NCBI GenBank assembly: GCA_022764045.1
Contig: JALERU010000049.1
Span: forward strand, 1 to 64,000
DNA: 64,000 nt
Direction: 5' to 3'
Origin: Clostridiales bacterium
Lineage (GTDB): Bacteria; Bacillota; Clostridia; Oscillospirales; Oscillospiraceae
The notes below the pieces were generated by a model. The model saw nothing but the letters and a program-made list of their open reading frames with translations, did no database searches and was not told where the DNA came from. Below are positions 17,976-27,234 of the stretch, one piece after another. Position numbers and translations under genes: made by a program. The stretch's first letter is position 1. The number at the start of each line of letters is the position of its first letter.

Positions 17976-18311
17976 TTACAGCCGGTGGTCGTCTCCCCAC
18001 TGGCACATGGCGTCCAGAATGGGCATGAGAGTCTTTCCCCGTTGGGTCAGGCTATACTCCACCTTTGGGGGGATCTGGGGATACTCCCGGCGGTGGATGA
18101 GCTGGTCGGCCTCCAGCTCTTTCAGGGTGGCGCTGAGGGTTTTGTAAGAGATGCTGCCGATGTAACGTTTCATCTCATTGAAGCGAACCACCCCAAACTC
18201 CATCAGGGTATATAGAATGGTCATCTTGTATTTTCCGTTGATGAGGGACAGGGTGTAGCTAAAGCCTGTGGTTCCCAGGGATTCTTGGGTGATGCAGCGG
18301 TTTTCCATCAT
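17976..18311 (-). CDS. HxlR-family transcriptional regulator
   Basis: TLSLINGKYKMTILYTLMEFGVVRFNEMKRYIGSISYKTLSATLKELEADQLIHRREYPQIPPKVEYSLTQRG. Confidence 0.95.
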   Translation of the reverse strand: MMENRCITQESLGTTGFSYTLSLINGKYKMTILYTLMEFGVVRFNEMKRYIGSISYKTLSATLKELEADQLIHRREYPQIPPKVEYSLTQRGKTLMPILDAMCQWGDDHRL

Positions 18312-18434
18312 ACACTTTCCTTTTGGTTAGTATCGCACTCAAAGGTGCGTACTTGCTTTTTCTTCCATAATTGCTTACAGTATAGCTCAGGAAAGCGATT
18401 TCGTCAATCGCTGAAAGCGCAAGGAGGCACAAGT

Positions 18435-18983
18435 ATGTCCAAAAATATCATCATTCTCAACGGAAGTCCCCGCAAGAAAGGAAACACCGCCGCCCTGATT
18501 CAGGCCTTTACCCAGGGGGCGGAGCACGCGGGCCATCGGGTGACCATGTTCCCCCTGGACGCCATGGAGATCCACGGCTGTAAAGGCTGCTTTGGGGGCG
18601 GAAAGGACCCGGCGCACCCCTGCGTGCAGCGGGACGACATGGAGAAAATCTACCCGGCCTACCGGGACGCCGACCTGGTTGTCCTGGCCTCTCCCCTGTA
18701 TTACTGGAACTTCAGCGGCCAGCTCCGCACCGCCTTTGACCGGCTCTTCGCCGTAGCCGAATGTGAGCCGGGCTATGTCAACCCCAAAAAAGAGGCCGTT
18801 CTGCTAATGGCCGCCGAGGGCTATGACTTCGGCGACTGTCTGCGCTATTATGACCACCTGCTCCAGCACCTGGGCTGGACCGACCGGGGAAAGATTCTGG
18901 CCGGAGGAAACATGGAAGTGGGCGACATCGACGGCAAGGCCGAGCTGGAGCAGGCCTGGCGGTTGGGGGCCAGCCTGGTCTGA
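18435..18983 (+). CDS. Flavodoxin-like NADPH-dependent FMN reductase
   Basis: MSKNIIILNGSPRKKGNTAALIQAF; PLYYWNFSGQLRTAFDRL; RBS AAGGAGG; divergent from HxlR gene. Confidence 0.93.
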   Translation: MSKNIIILNGSPRKKGNTAALIQAFTQGAEHAGHRVTMFPLDAMEIHGCKGCFGGGKDPAHPCVQRDDMEKIYPAYRDADLVVLASPLYYWNFSGQLRTAFDRLFAVAECEPGYVNPKKEAVLLMAAEGYDFGDCLRYYDHLLQHLGWTDRGKILAGGNMEVGDIDGKAELEQAWRLGASLV

Positions 18984-19090
18984 GTCCCTGTCCCCCGTTT
19001 CCCCCTGGGTTTGTCCCCTCCCCTCTTGTTTTTCCGTGGATTTCGGCTATAATCATAGGTACCGTATTTTGACGAAACCAGGAGGCGGCT

Positions 19091-20425
19091 ATGGAACAGC
19101 GGACATTATTTGAGCGGGAAGACACCCAGCCCCTGGCCGCCCGGCTGCGGCCGCAAACTTTGGAGGAATATGTGGGCCAGACCCATCTGCTGGGGGAAGG
19201 CAAGGTCCTGCGGCGGCTGATCGAGAGCGACCGGATCTCCTCCATGATCTTCTGGGGCCCCCCGGGGGTGGGAAAAACCACCCTGGCCCGGATCATCGCC
19301 AACTCCACCAAGTCGGAATTTATCGACTTTTCCGCCGTGACCAGCGGCATCAAAGAGATCCGGGCCGTGATGCAGCAGGCCGAGAGCAACCGGCGGTTTG
19401 GGGAACGGACCATCGTCTTTGTGGACGAGATTCACCGGTTCAACAAAGCCCAGCAGGACGCCTTCCTTCCCTTTGTGGAGAAGGGCAGCATCATCCTCAT
19501 CGGGGCCACCACGGAGAACCCCTCCTTTGAGGTCAACGGGGCCCTGCTGTCCCGGTGCAAGGTTTTTGTGCTCCAGGGGCTGCAAACAGAGGACTTGGTC
19601 CAGCTCCTTCGGCGGGCCCTCACCGATCCCCGGGGCTTTGGAGAGCAGCAGGTGGTCATCCAGCCGGAGATGCTGGAGGCCATCGCCCGCTTTGCCAACG
19701 GAGACGCCCGGTCCGCCCTCTCCACCCTGGAGATGGTGGTCCTCAACGGAGAGGTCTCCGGCCAGACCACCACCGTGACCCAGGAGACCTTGGAGCAGTG
19801 CACAGCAAAAAAATCTCTGCTCTATGACAAAAAGGGGGAGGAACACTATAACCTCATCTCCGCCCTGCACAAATCCATGCGGAACTCCGACCCCGACGCC
19901 GCCGTCTACTGGCTGGCCCGGATGCTGGAGGCCGGAGAGGACCCCCTCTACATCGCCCGCCGGGTGACCCGGTTCGCCAGCGAGGACGTTGGACTGGCCG
20001 ATCCCCGGGCGCTGGAAATCGCCGTGGCAGCCTATCAGGCCTGCCATTTCATTGGCATGCCGGAGTGCTCCGTCCATTTGACCCAGGCAGTGGTTTACCT
20101 CTCCCTGGTCCCCAAATCCAACGCCCTTTACAAAGCCTATGAGGGGGCGAAAAGGGACGCCTTGACCCAGCTCTCCGAGCCGGTCCCCCTGGTGATCCGC
20201 AACGGCGTCACCAAGCTCATGAAGGAGCTGGACTATGGCAAGGGCTATCAATACGCCCACGACGCCAAGGACAAGCTCACCGACATGCAGTGCCTGCCCG
20301 ACAGCCTGCTGGGCCGGGAATACTACCGCCCCACGGACCAGGGCCAGGAGGGAAAATTCAAGACCCGCCTGGAGCAGATCAAAGCCTGGAAGGCCCGGCA
20401 GGAAGCCCACAAGCCGGAGGAGTGA
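19091..20425 (+). CDS. rarA: Replication-associated recombination protein A (AAA+ ATPase)
   Basis: PLAARLRPQTLEEYVGQTHLLGEGKVLRRLIESDRISSMIFWGPPGVGKTTLARIIA; FVDEIHRFNKAQQDAFLPFVE. Confidence 0.97.
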   Translation: MEQRTLFEREDTQPLAARLRPQTLEEYVGQTHLLGEGKVLRRLIESDRISSMIFWGPPGVGKTTLARIIANSTKSEFIDFSAVTSGIKEIRAVMQQAESNRRFGERTIVFVDEIHRFNKAQQDAFLPFVEKGSIILIGATTENPSFEVNGALLSRCKVFVLQGLQTEDLVQLLRRALTDPRGFGEQQVVIQPEMLEAIARFANGDARSALSTLEMVVLNGEVSGQTTTVTQETLEQCTAKKSLLYDKKGEEHYNLISALHKSMRNSDPDAAVYWLARMLEAGEDPLYIARRVTRFASEDVGLADPRALEIAVAAYQACHFIGMPECSVHLTQAVVYLSLVPKSNALYKAYEGAKRDALTQLSEPVPLVIRNGVTKLMKELDYGKGYQYAHDAKDKLTDMQCLPDSLLGREYYRPTDQGQEGKFKTRLEQIKAWKARQEAHKPEE

Positions 20426-20486
20426 CAGGCACAACATTGAGGTCTGGGGGAAATATCCCTCATTTTGATACACGGAGCGATCCCTT

Positions 20487-21245
20487 ATGGAACTGACCAT
20501 TGTACCCTTTCTCATCGTCTGCCCCCTGGTTTTTCTGGCTGGCTTAGTGGACGCCATGGTAGGGGGCGGGGGGCTGATTTCCCTGCCGGCTTATCTCATT
20601 GCGGGCCTGCCCGTCCACTTTGCCATTGGCACCAATAAGCTCAGCTCGGGTATGGGGACCACCCTGGCCACCATCCGGTTTGCCCGCAGCGGGTATATCA
20701 ACTGGAAACTGGGGGCCTTTTGCGCGGTGTGCGCCTTGGTGGGCTCCACCGCCGGCGCCAAGCTGGCCCTGCTCATTGCCGACGAAGTGTTTAAGATCAT
20801 CATGCTGGTGATTCTTCCCTTGACGGCCCTGTACATCCTCCGGGGGCGGGCCCTGGACACAGACCGGCCCCCCTATGGCCCATGGAAAACCACCGCCATC
20901 GCCATGGCCACTGCCCTGGTGATCGGGCTCTACGATGGGTTTTACGGCCCGGGCACCGGTACCTTTCTCATCCTGCTGCTGACGGGACTGGCCCATCTGG
21001 AGCTCCACGCGGCCAACGGCATCGCCAAGGTCATCAACCTGACCACCAACCTCTCCGCTCTGGTTGTTTTCCTCTGGAACGGAAAGGTCCTTCTCCCCCT
21101 GGGCCTGGCCGCCGGGTGCTTCAGCCTTTTGGGCAATTACCTGGGCACCCGCTTCTTCGACAAGAGCGGCGCCAAGGCCGTGAAGCCTTTGATGATTCTG
21201 GTGCTGGCAATCTTCTTTGTAAAAATTCTCTCAGAACTGCTATAA
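20487..21245 (+). CDS. TSUP (TauE/SafE) family sulfite-exporter-like permease
   Basis: FLAGLVDAMVGGGGLISLPAYLIAGLPVHFAIGTNKLSS; GFYGPGTGTFLILL. Confidence 0.95.
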   Translation: MELTIVPFLIVCPLVFLAGLVDAMVGGGGLISLPAYLIAGLPVHFAIGTNKLSSGMGTTLATIRFARSGYINWKLGAFCAVCALVGSTAGAKLALLIADEVFKIIMLVILPLTALYILRGRALDTDRPPYGPWKTTAIAMATALVIGLYDGFYGPGTGTFLILLLTGLAHLELHAANGIAKVINLTTNLSALVVFLWNGKVLLPLGLAAGCFSLLGNYLGTRFFDKSGAKAVKPLMILVLAIFFVKILSELL

Positions 21246-21295
21246 AATCGTTGGCCCCGTAGCAGCTTTCCGCCACGGGGCCAACGATTGTTTTC
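21246..21295. terminator. Bidirectional terminator AATCGTTGGCCCCGT...ACGGGGCCAACGATT
   Basis: Long perfect stem between convergent genes. Confidence 0.85.
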
Positions 21296-21297
21296 AC

Positions 21298-21678
21298 TTA
21301 AAACAGATTTCCCGGTGAGATCTCTTCCAGATCCCGGATAACCTCCAGCTTGCCGATGATCCGCACGCTGGTGGCGGTGTACTCCCCCACATCATGGTCG
21401 GTGAGAAAGCCCGCCACCTCCCGCAGGAGCACGGTGATTTCGTCAATGTCCTCGTGGGTCTGGACGTAGCGAAGGTAGTTCACGTCTTTCTGCCACCGGT
21501 CCTGGACCCCTTTGGTCAGTTCTGTGGCTCGGTCCCAATCCTCATCCTGGGCCGCTTCAGCAGCTTGGGAGAGGTCCTCGATCATGGTTTCCGTGACCTG
21601 GCGCACGTGAGAGGTGTTCCAGGCCAGCAGAAGCACCATGGCGGCAAGGATGGTCACGGCAATCCAGAGCTGCCTCAT
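21298..21678 (-). CDS. DUF4363-family protein
   Basis: Single N-terminal TM, 126 aa; pairs with DUF421 gene, a familiar clostridial arrangement. Confidence 0.7.
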   Translation of the reverse strand: MRQLWIAVTILAAMVLLLAWNTSHVRQVTETMIEDLSQAAEAAQDEDWDRATELTKGVQDRWQKDVNYLRYVQTHEDIDEITVLLREVAGFLTDHDVGEYTATSVRIIGKLEVIRDLEEISPGNLF

Positions 21679-22355
21679 GTCCCCTCCCCCTTTTTCACGA
21701 AATAGACGTTCTCCGCCTCATCCACCGTCATGAGAAAAACCTCACTCAGGTCTTGGATGTTCCGGATGGAAAGCTGCTCTTTCAGCCATTCTTGAGAAAG
21801 CCGTCTGGCCTTCAGGTTGTGGGCCAGCAGCCGTCCGTCGCTGACCACGATGATCGGCAAACCGCTCTCTTTCAGCTTCAGGCCCATGTCTCTGGCGGTG
21901 ACCGGCTGGTCTTCTGCATAGGGCAGCACAGAGATCCGCCCGTTGGTCTCCAGCACTGCGTATTTTACCTTAGACAGATCGGTGATCCCCGCCATGCGCA
22001 GCTCCTCCATGAGCTCATCCACGGTAAAACGGTTCTTCTCCATCTCTTTAGAGAGAACCTTGCCGTTCTGGATCACCACGCTGGGGCGGCTGCACAAAAG
22101 AGCGCGAAAGCGAATGCTCTTCACCGTCAACACGGAGAGAATGGCCGACAGACACAGCAGGGTCAGAATAGGAATCACACCCATAATCAAGGGGATTCTA
22201 AAATCCTGCATGGGCACCGCGGCCAGGTCCGCGATGATCAGGGAGAGCACCAGCTCCGAGGGCTCCAGTTCCCCAATTTGCCGCTTTCCCATGAGGCGGA
22301 TGCCGATGATGATGAGCAGATACAGAATGATGGTTCGGATGACAGCGATGATCAT
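21675..22355 (-). CDS. DUF421 (YetF-like) membrane protein
   Basis: IIGIRLMGKRQIGELEPSELVLSLIIADLAAVPMQD; SRPSVVIQNGKVL. Confidence 0.93.
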   Translation of the reverse strand: MIIAVIRTIILYLLIIIGIRLMGKRQIGELEPSELVLSLIIADLAAVPMQDFRIPLIMGVIPILTLLCLSAILSVLTVKSIRFRALLCSRPSVVIQNGKVLSKEMEKNRFTVDELMEELRMAGITDLSKVKYAVLETNGRISVLPYAEDQPVTARDMGLKLKESGLPIIVVSDGRLLAHNLKARRLSQEWLKEQLSIRNIQDLSEVFLMTVDEAENVYFVKKGEGT

Positions 22356-22531
22356 AGCCTCACCCCTCCCTTTGGCAAATGCTTGGACATAGCATCTCCC
22401 TGGAAGGGCAAATTATGTGTGTTCATTTTTCAAAAAAGAGTAAAAAGTGGCGTGAAGAGGGCTTGTAATTCCTACCTGCGCGCAGTAAAATAAAACATCA
22501 TATTTTTGTAACAGAGAAAGGGTGGTCTCCC

Positions 22532-24073
22532 GTGAACCATGAATTTGTGCTTGTCCTGGATTTTGGCGGACAATATAATCAGCTCATTGCCCGCCGGGTT
22601 CGGGAGTGCGGCGTTTACTGCGAGGTGAAGCCATATTCCACGCCCCTGCCAGAGCTGAAAGCCATGAACCCCATCGGCATCATCTTTACCGGTGGCCCAA
22701 ACAGTGTCTACCTGGAGACCTCGCCCCACGTAGATCCTGAGATCTTTACCTGGGGGGTTCCCATTCTGGGGATTTGCTACGGCTGCCAGCTCATGGCCCA
22801 CAGCCTGGGTGGCCTGGTCTCCCCCGCCCAGGAGGACACCGCCCGGGAATACGGCAAGACCGCCACCCACTATGATACCTCCTGCCGTCTTTTCCGGGGA
22901 CTGCCGGAAGAGGGCATCTCCTGGATGAGCCATGGAGACTACATGGCAAAGGTCCCCGAGGGCTTTTCCCTAGTGGGCCACACGGAGATGTGCCCCAACG
23001 CCGCTATCGCCGACGAGGCCCGGGGCTTCTACGGCGTTCAGTATCACCCCGAGGTCAACCACACCGAAAACGGCGTGAAGATGATCCGCAACTTCCTTTA
23101 CGAGGTCTGCCATGCCAAGGGAGACTGGACCATGGAGGATTACTGCCGCACCGCCATTGCTTCCATCCGGGAAAAGGTGGGAGACGGCAAGGTGCTGCTG
23201 GCCCTGTCCGGCGGCGTGGACTCCTCTGTGGCCGCCGCCCTGCTGGCGGAGGCCGTGGGGAGTCAGCTCACCTGCGTCTTTGTGGACCACGGCCTCATGC
23301 GGCTGAACGAGGGTGACGAGGTGGACGCCGCCTTTTCCAAGTGGGATATTCAGTTCATCCGGGTGGATGCCGAGACCCGCTTCCTGGTGAAGCTGGCCGG
23401 GGTGGACGAGCCCGAGCGCAAACGGAAAATCATCGGTGAGGAGTTCATCCGGGTGTTTGAGGAGGAATCCCAAAAGATCGGCACCGTGGATTTCCTGGCC
23501 CAGGGCACCATCTATCCTGACGTCATTGAGTCCGGCTCCAGCGAGGCCGCCGTCATCAAGAGCCACCACAACGTGGGCGGCCTGCCCGATTTTGTGGATT
23601 TCAAAGAGATCATCGAGCCCCTGCGGATGCTCTTTAAGGACGAGGTCCGCCAGTTGGGCCGCCAGCTGGGTCTTCCGGAGTACCTGGTCAGCCGCCAGCC
23701 CTTCCCCGGCCCGGGTCTGGCCATCCGCATCATCGGCGACATCACCAAGGAGAAGGCCGACACCCTGCGCCAGGCGGATTTCATCTTCCGGGACGAGATC
23801 GCCAAGGCCGGTGAGGACAAAAAACTGAACCAATACTTCGCCGTCCTCACCAACACCCGCTCCGTGGGCGTCATGGGGGACGACCGCACCTATGACTACA
23901 CCCTGGCCCTCCGCGCCGTCACTACCGCCGACTTTATGACCGCCGACTGGGCCCGCATCCCCTATGATGTGCTGGACCGGATCAGCGTCCGCATCGTCAA
24001 TGAGGTGCCGGGGATCAACCGGATCGTGTATGACATCACGAGTAAGCCCCCTGCCACGATTGAGTGGGAGTGA
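22532..24073 (+). CDS. guaA: GMP synthase (glutamine-hydrolysing)
   Basis: [53 protein letters not shown]-terminal PPATIEWE. Confidence 0.98.
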   Translation: MNHEFVLVLDFGGQYNQLIARRVRECGVYCEVKPYSTPLPELKAMNPIGIIFTGGPNSVYLETSPHVDPEIFTWGVPILGICYGCQLMAHSLGGLVSPAQEDTAREYGKTATHYDTSCRLFRGLPEEGISWMSHGDYMAKVPEGFSLVGHTEMCPNAAIADEARGFYGVQYHPEVNHTENGVKMIRNFLYEVCHAKGDWTMEDYCRTAIASIREKVGDGKVLLALSGGVDSSVAAALLAEAVGSQLTCVFVDHGLMRLNEGDEVDAAFSKWDIQFIRVDAETRFLVKLAGVDEPERKRKIIGEEFIRVFEEESQKIGTVDFLAQGTIYPDVIESGSSEAAVIKSHHNVGGLPDFVDFKEIIEPLRMLFKDEVRQLGRQLGLPEYLVSRQPFPGPGLAIRIIGDITKEKADTLRQADFIFRDEIAKAGEDKKLNQYFAVLTNTRSVGVMGDDRTYDYTLALRAVTTADFMTADWARIPYDVLDRISVRIVNEVPGINRIVYDITSKPPATIEWE

Positions 24074-24078
24074 GATTA

Positions 24079-24117
24079 CCCCCCAGGTGCTTGAAACAAG
24101 CACCTGGGGGGATTTTT
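24079..24117 (+). terminator. Terminator immediately after guaA
   Basis: CCCCCCAGGTGCTTG-AAA-CAAGCACCTGGGGGGATTTTT. Confidence 0.9.
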
Positions 24118-24208
24118 CAAAGAGCGCCCTCCTGACGTATGTCTGTCAGCAGGTGGTTTTGCCGTTATCATGAAAGCGACAAATTCAAAGTTATATAGGA
24201 GGTCTAAT

Positions 24209-24622
24209 ATGCTTGATACAATACCTAACGAAGAAGAAATGACAGCTTTAGTTGGAAAATCTCTATATGATGTATGGAAGAAGTTATGTGCTTTCATTGA
24301 TGAACAATATGACATGGATTGTTTGTGGAATAACGGCGGTAAAGCATGGAAATATGAATATAAATATCGTCGGGGCGGTAAAACACTGTGCACGTTATAT
24401 GCAAGAGAAAACTGTGTGGGTTTTATGATTATCTTAGGGAAAGACGAACGGTTAAAATTTGAAGCAGATAGGGAAAATTACGCAAAAGAAGTTCAAGAAA
24501 TATATGACGAAGCTCAAACTTACCATGATGGGAAATGGATCATGTTTGAGCCAGTGGATACTTCTTTGTTTCATGATTTCATTCGACTGTTGAGAATCAA
24601 AAGAAAGCCAAACAGAAAGTAA
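24209..24622 (+). CDS. DUF3788-like protein
   Basis: MLDTIPNEEEMTALVGKSLYDVWKKLCAFIDEQYDMDCLWNNGGKAWKYEYKYRRGGKTLCTLYARENCVGFMIILGK; RBS AGGAGGT; low-GC codons. Confidence 0.75.
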   Translation: MLDTIPNEEEMTALVGKSLYDVWKKLCAFIDEQYDMDCLWNNGGKAWKYEYKYRRGGKTLCTLYARENCVGFMIILGKDERLKFEADRENYAKEVQEIYDEAQTYHDGKWIMFEPVDTSLFHDFIRLLRIKRKPNRK

Positions 24623-24730
24623 AGTTACTATTGAATCATACAATATCTGGTTTATTTGGCTGATTTATTGCATCTTATTGGTATAAGCCATTTCTAACTT
24701 CCAGTTTGCTGAGTGGGAGTAAATCGCAAC

Positions 24731-24775
24731 GCCCCAAAAGTCTTTCTGCCTTGGTTTTTGGGGCGTTGCTCTCAT
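24731..24775 (+). terminator. Terminator-like hairpin after the second guaA-end sequence
   Basis: CAACGCCCCAAAA...TTTTTGGGGCGTTG. Confidence 0.7.
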
Positions 24776-24935
24776 CTGGAATCATTGCCACTATACTTAT
24801 TGGAGCCTTTTTATATTCCTTACAGACATGTTTGACATGGAGTAACAGCTTGCGTCCATCCGAAGTCCGCCGAACCAGGATCTGGTTTCCAAGTCTACAA
24901 AGAGAACTGCTCTAAAAAATTGTGCAAAATCGCTT

Positions 24936-24964
24936 TTGCATTTTGGAAACCAAGGTGATATATT
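24936..24964 (+). promoter_or_regulatory. Promoter for the MATE fusion gene
   Basis: TTGCAT - 17 nt - TATATT. Confidence 0.6.
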
Positions 24965-25060
24965 GTCTTAGAACTAAATATGGGTGATAAACGACACATG
25001 TTGCGCAATGCGCGTAAATCTGATTACGGTACAACAGCGGTTTCATGTGTTCGTGTTTTT

Positions 25061-25091
25061 ACAGCACATGGCTCCCCATGTGCTGTTTTTT
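25061..25091 (+). terminator. Leader terminator/attenuator upstream of the MATE fusion gene
   Basis: ACAGCACATGG-CTCC-CCATGTGCTGTTTTTT: perfect 11-bp stem and T-run between the promoter and RBS. Confidence 0.75.
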
Positions 25092-25118
25092 GTTGCCCAT
25101 CAACAAGGAGGAGACAAC

Positions 25119-27083
25119 ATGCAAGAAAGCAACTATTTGGGAACAGAACGTCCGGGAAAATTGTTAAGGCAATTTGCGATCCCATGTATTTTTTCCCTGA
25201 TCATCTCATGCCTTTATAACATCGTTGACCAGATCTTTGTCGGAAACGGCGTCGGTTATTTGGGAAACGCCGCAACGGGCGTAATCTTCCCCATTACCGT
25301 CATCGGCTGGGGCGCGTCTCTGCTCTTCGGTGACGGCGCCGCCGCTTCGCTGAGCGTGTCTCTGGGTCGAAATGAGACCAAGAATATCCACCGAAGCGTC
25401 GGTAACAGCGTGCTGGGCTCTTTCCTTTCCGGCGTTGTCATCATTGTTATCTGCTATTTGTTTGGCGACTCCCTGCTGTTGTTGATTGGCGCCACTGACG
25501 CCAACTTAGCACTTGCCCATGACTACGGCTTTATCATCTACGCCATGATGCCCCTGGCCCTGGTCCAGAACACCCTGGCCTCCATCATCCGGGCAGACGG
25601 CAGTCCCCGCTACGCCATGGGTGCGATGCTAGTGGGCGCTGTTTTGAATATTATCGGCGATCCCGTGGCCATCTTTGTCTTGGATCTGGGCATCAAGGGC
25701 GCCGCTTACGCTACCATCATCGGGCAGTTTGTCAGCTTCCTGATCTGCGTTGCCTATTTGAGAAAGAGCAAATCTTTCCGCCTCTCTCTGGCCAGCTTCT
25801 GGCCGGACTTCACCCAGCTCAAGCGGGTCATGGCTCTGGGTACTTCCAGCTTTTTGACCCAGCTCTCCATTGTCATCATCACCGTGATTAACAACATTCT
25901 TCTGGTGAGCTATGGCGCTCAGTCCGTCTACGGCGAGGACATTCCCCTGGCAGCCTTCGTGGTCATTATGAAGCTCTTCCAGATTGTGCTGAACATTGCC
26001 ATCGGCATCGCCGCCGGCGCCCAGCCCATTGTGGGGTATAACTACGGCGCGGGGAACTATGACCGGGTCAAGACGCTGTTAAAGCTCATCCTCAAATGGA
26101 CAGCCATCGTCTGTGTGATCTGTACCGTCTTCTTTGAGGCCATTCCCTTGGTGTTTATCCGCATGTTCGGAGCCGATGGGGAACTGTACACCCAGTTTGC
26201 CGTCCAGTGCCTGCGGATCTACCTTGCCCTCATTCTCTTTACTTGCCTCCAGAAGGTGTGCGCCATCTTCCTGCAGTCCATTGGCCACGCCAAAACGGCG
26301 GCTCCCCTGTCTGTGCTGCGGGACCTTTTCCTTATCATCTTCTCCCTGATCCTGCCCAGGAAGGTAGGGGTCACCGGCATTTTCTGGGCGGCTCCCACAG
26401 CGGATCTCATCGCCATCGGCATCACTGCCGCCGTCATGGTTCGGCTGTGGAAGCAGTTGGGAACCCAAGAGACCCCCTCCGGCGAGGCCGACGCTCCGAT
26501 TCTCCAACCCTCCAAGCCCGGCATCATTCTCACCATTTCCCGGGAGCACGGCTCCGCCGGCAAACGCATTGGCCAAATGGTGGCGGAAAAAATGGGGGTT
26601 CCCTGCTATTACAAGGAAATGATTGCCCTGGCCGCAAAAGAAAGCGGCCTGTCGAAAGGCTTTATTTCCAGCATCGACTCCGACGAAAATGCCGTCATGA
26701 AGGAGCTGTATTTAAGCACAAACGTCATCCAGCAGGCCATCACCGCCCAAGACCAAGCCATCAAGCAGATTGCGTCCATGGGCGCCTGCGTCATCATCGG
26801 TCGGGCCGCAGATTATGTACTCCGAAACCACAAAAACGTGGTTCGCGTATTTATTTACGCGCCGGAGGAATACCGGATCAACAAGGTGATGGAGATGTAC
26901 GGCGACACAAGAGAGGAAGGCAAACGGAGCATCGCCCGTTCTGACTCTGCCCGGTCCGCTTACTACAAGAGCATCTCCGGTCGGGCATGGGGTGACCCCC
27001 ACGAGTATGATCTCTGTGTCAACAGCTCCATTGGGATCGACGCCACGGCAAACTTGATCTGCGATTACTTCAATGGCATGTAA
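25119..27083 (+). CDS. MATE-family efflux transporter fused to a C-terminal cytidylate-kinase-like domain
   Basis: N-terminal MATE (GKLLRQFAIPCIFSLIISCLYNIVDQIFVGNGVG...); C-terminal ILTISREHGSAGKRIGQMVAEKMGVPCYYKEMIALAAKESG...CVIIGRAADYVLRNHKNVVRVFIYAPEEYRINKVME; RBS AAGGAGGAG at ATG 25119. Confidence 0.92.
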   Translation: MQESNYLGTERPGKLLRQFAIPCIFSLIISCLYNIVDQIFVGNGVGYLGNAATGVIFPITVIGWGASLLFGDGAAASLSVSLGRNETKNIHRSVGNSVLGSFLSGVVIIVICYLFGDSLLLLIGATDANLALAHDYGFIIYAMMPLALVQNTLASIIRADGSPRYAMGAMLVGAVLNIIGDPVAIFVLDLGIKGAAYATIIGQFVSFLICVAYLRKSKSFRLSLASFWPDFTQLKRVMALGTSSFLTQLSIVIITVINNILLVSYGAQSVYGEDIPLAAFVVIMKLFQIVLNIAIGIAAGAQPIVGYNYGAGNYDRVKTLLKLILKWTAIVCVICTVFFEAIPLVFIRMFGADGELYTQFAVQCLRIYLALILFTCLQKVCAIFLQSIGHAKTAAPLSVLRDLFLIIFSLILPRKVGVTGIFWAAPTADLIAIGITAAVMVRLWKQLGTQETPSGEADAPILQPSKPGIILTISREHGSAGKRIGQMVAEKMGVPCYYKEMIALAAKESGLSKGFISSIDSDENAVMKELYLSTNVIQQAITAQDQAIKQIASMGACVIIGRAADYVLRNHKNVVRVFIYAPEEYRINKVMEMYGDTREEGKRSIARSDSARSAYYKSISGRAWGDPHEYDLCVNSSIGIDATANLICDYFNGM

Positions 27084-27149
27084 TTTTACCACTAGGCCAT
27101 CCTTTGCATCCGGCGCGACACATCCCCTTTCCCCGTAATTTGCCCAGCA

Positions 27150-27211
27150 AAAGCCCCCTCCCTGCGGTTTCGAGACGTTGTCTCGCCTGTCCGCGGGGAG
27201 GGGGCTTTGTT
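27150..27211. terminator. Bidirectional terminator between MATE fusion and giant surface-protein gene
   Basis: AAAGCCCCCTCCC...GGGAGGGGGCTTT with an internal CGAGACgttGTCTCG hairpin. Confidence 0.85.
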
Positions 27212-27234
27212 CATGGGTTACGCCTGCAAATTCG

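Larger units (their letters stand above)
24061..24722. mobile_element. Candidate guaA-associated genomic islet (remnant) flanked by short direct repeats
   Basis: TGAGTGGGAGTGA at 24061-24073 (end of guaA) and TGAGTGGGAGTAA at 24710-24722; interior AT-rich and carries a DUF3788-like gene. Confidence 0.5.

Noticed and set aside
19106-20557. 483-aa minus-strand ORF opposite rarA
   Set aside because: Antisense shadow of a clear AAA+ ATPase gene in GC-rich DNA.
22440-22531. Purine riboswitch upstream of guaA
   Set aside because: I looked for conserved purine-aptamer junction sequences and a terminator between promoter and ATG and saw neither.
22970-24103. 377-aa minus-strand ORF opposite guaA
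   Set aside because: Antisense shadow of guaA; no motif.
24706-24915. 69-aa ORF downstream of the guaA islet
   Set aside because: Starts inside the duplicated guaA-end/terminator sequence with no RBS and no recognisable family; insufficient support as a gene.
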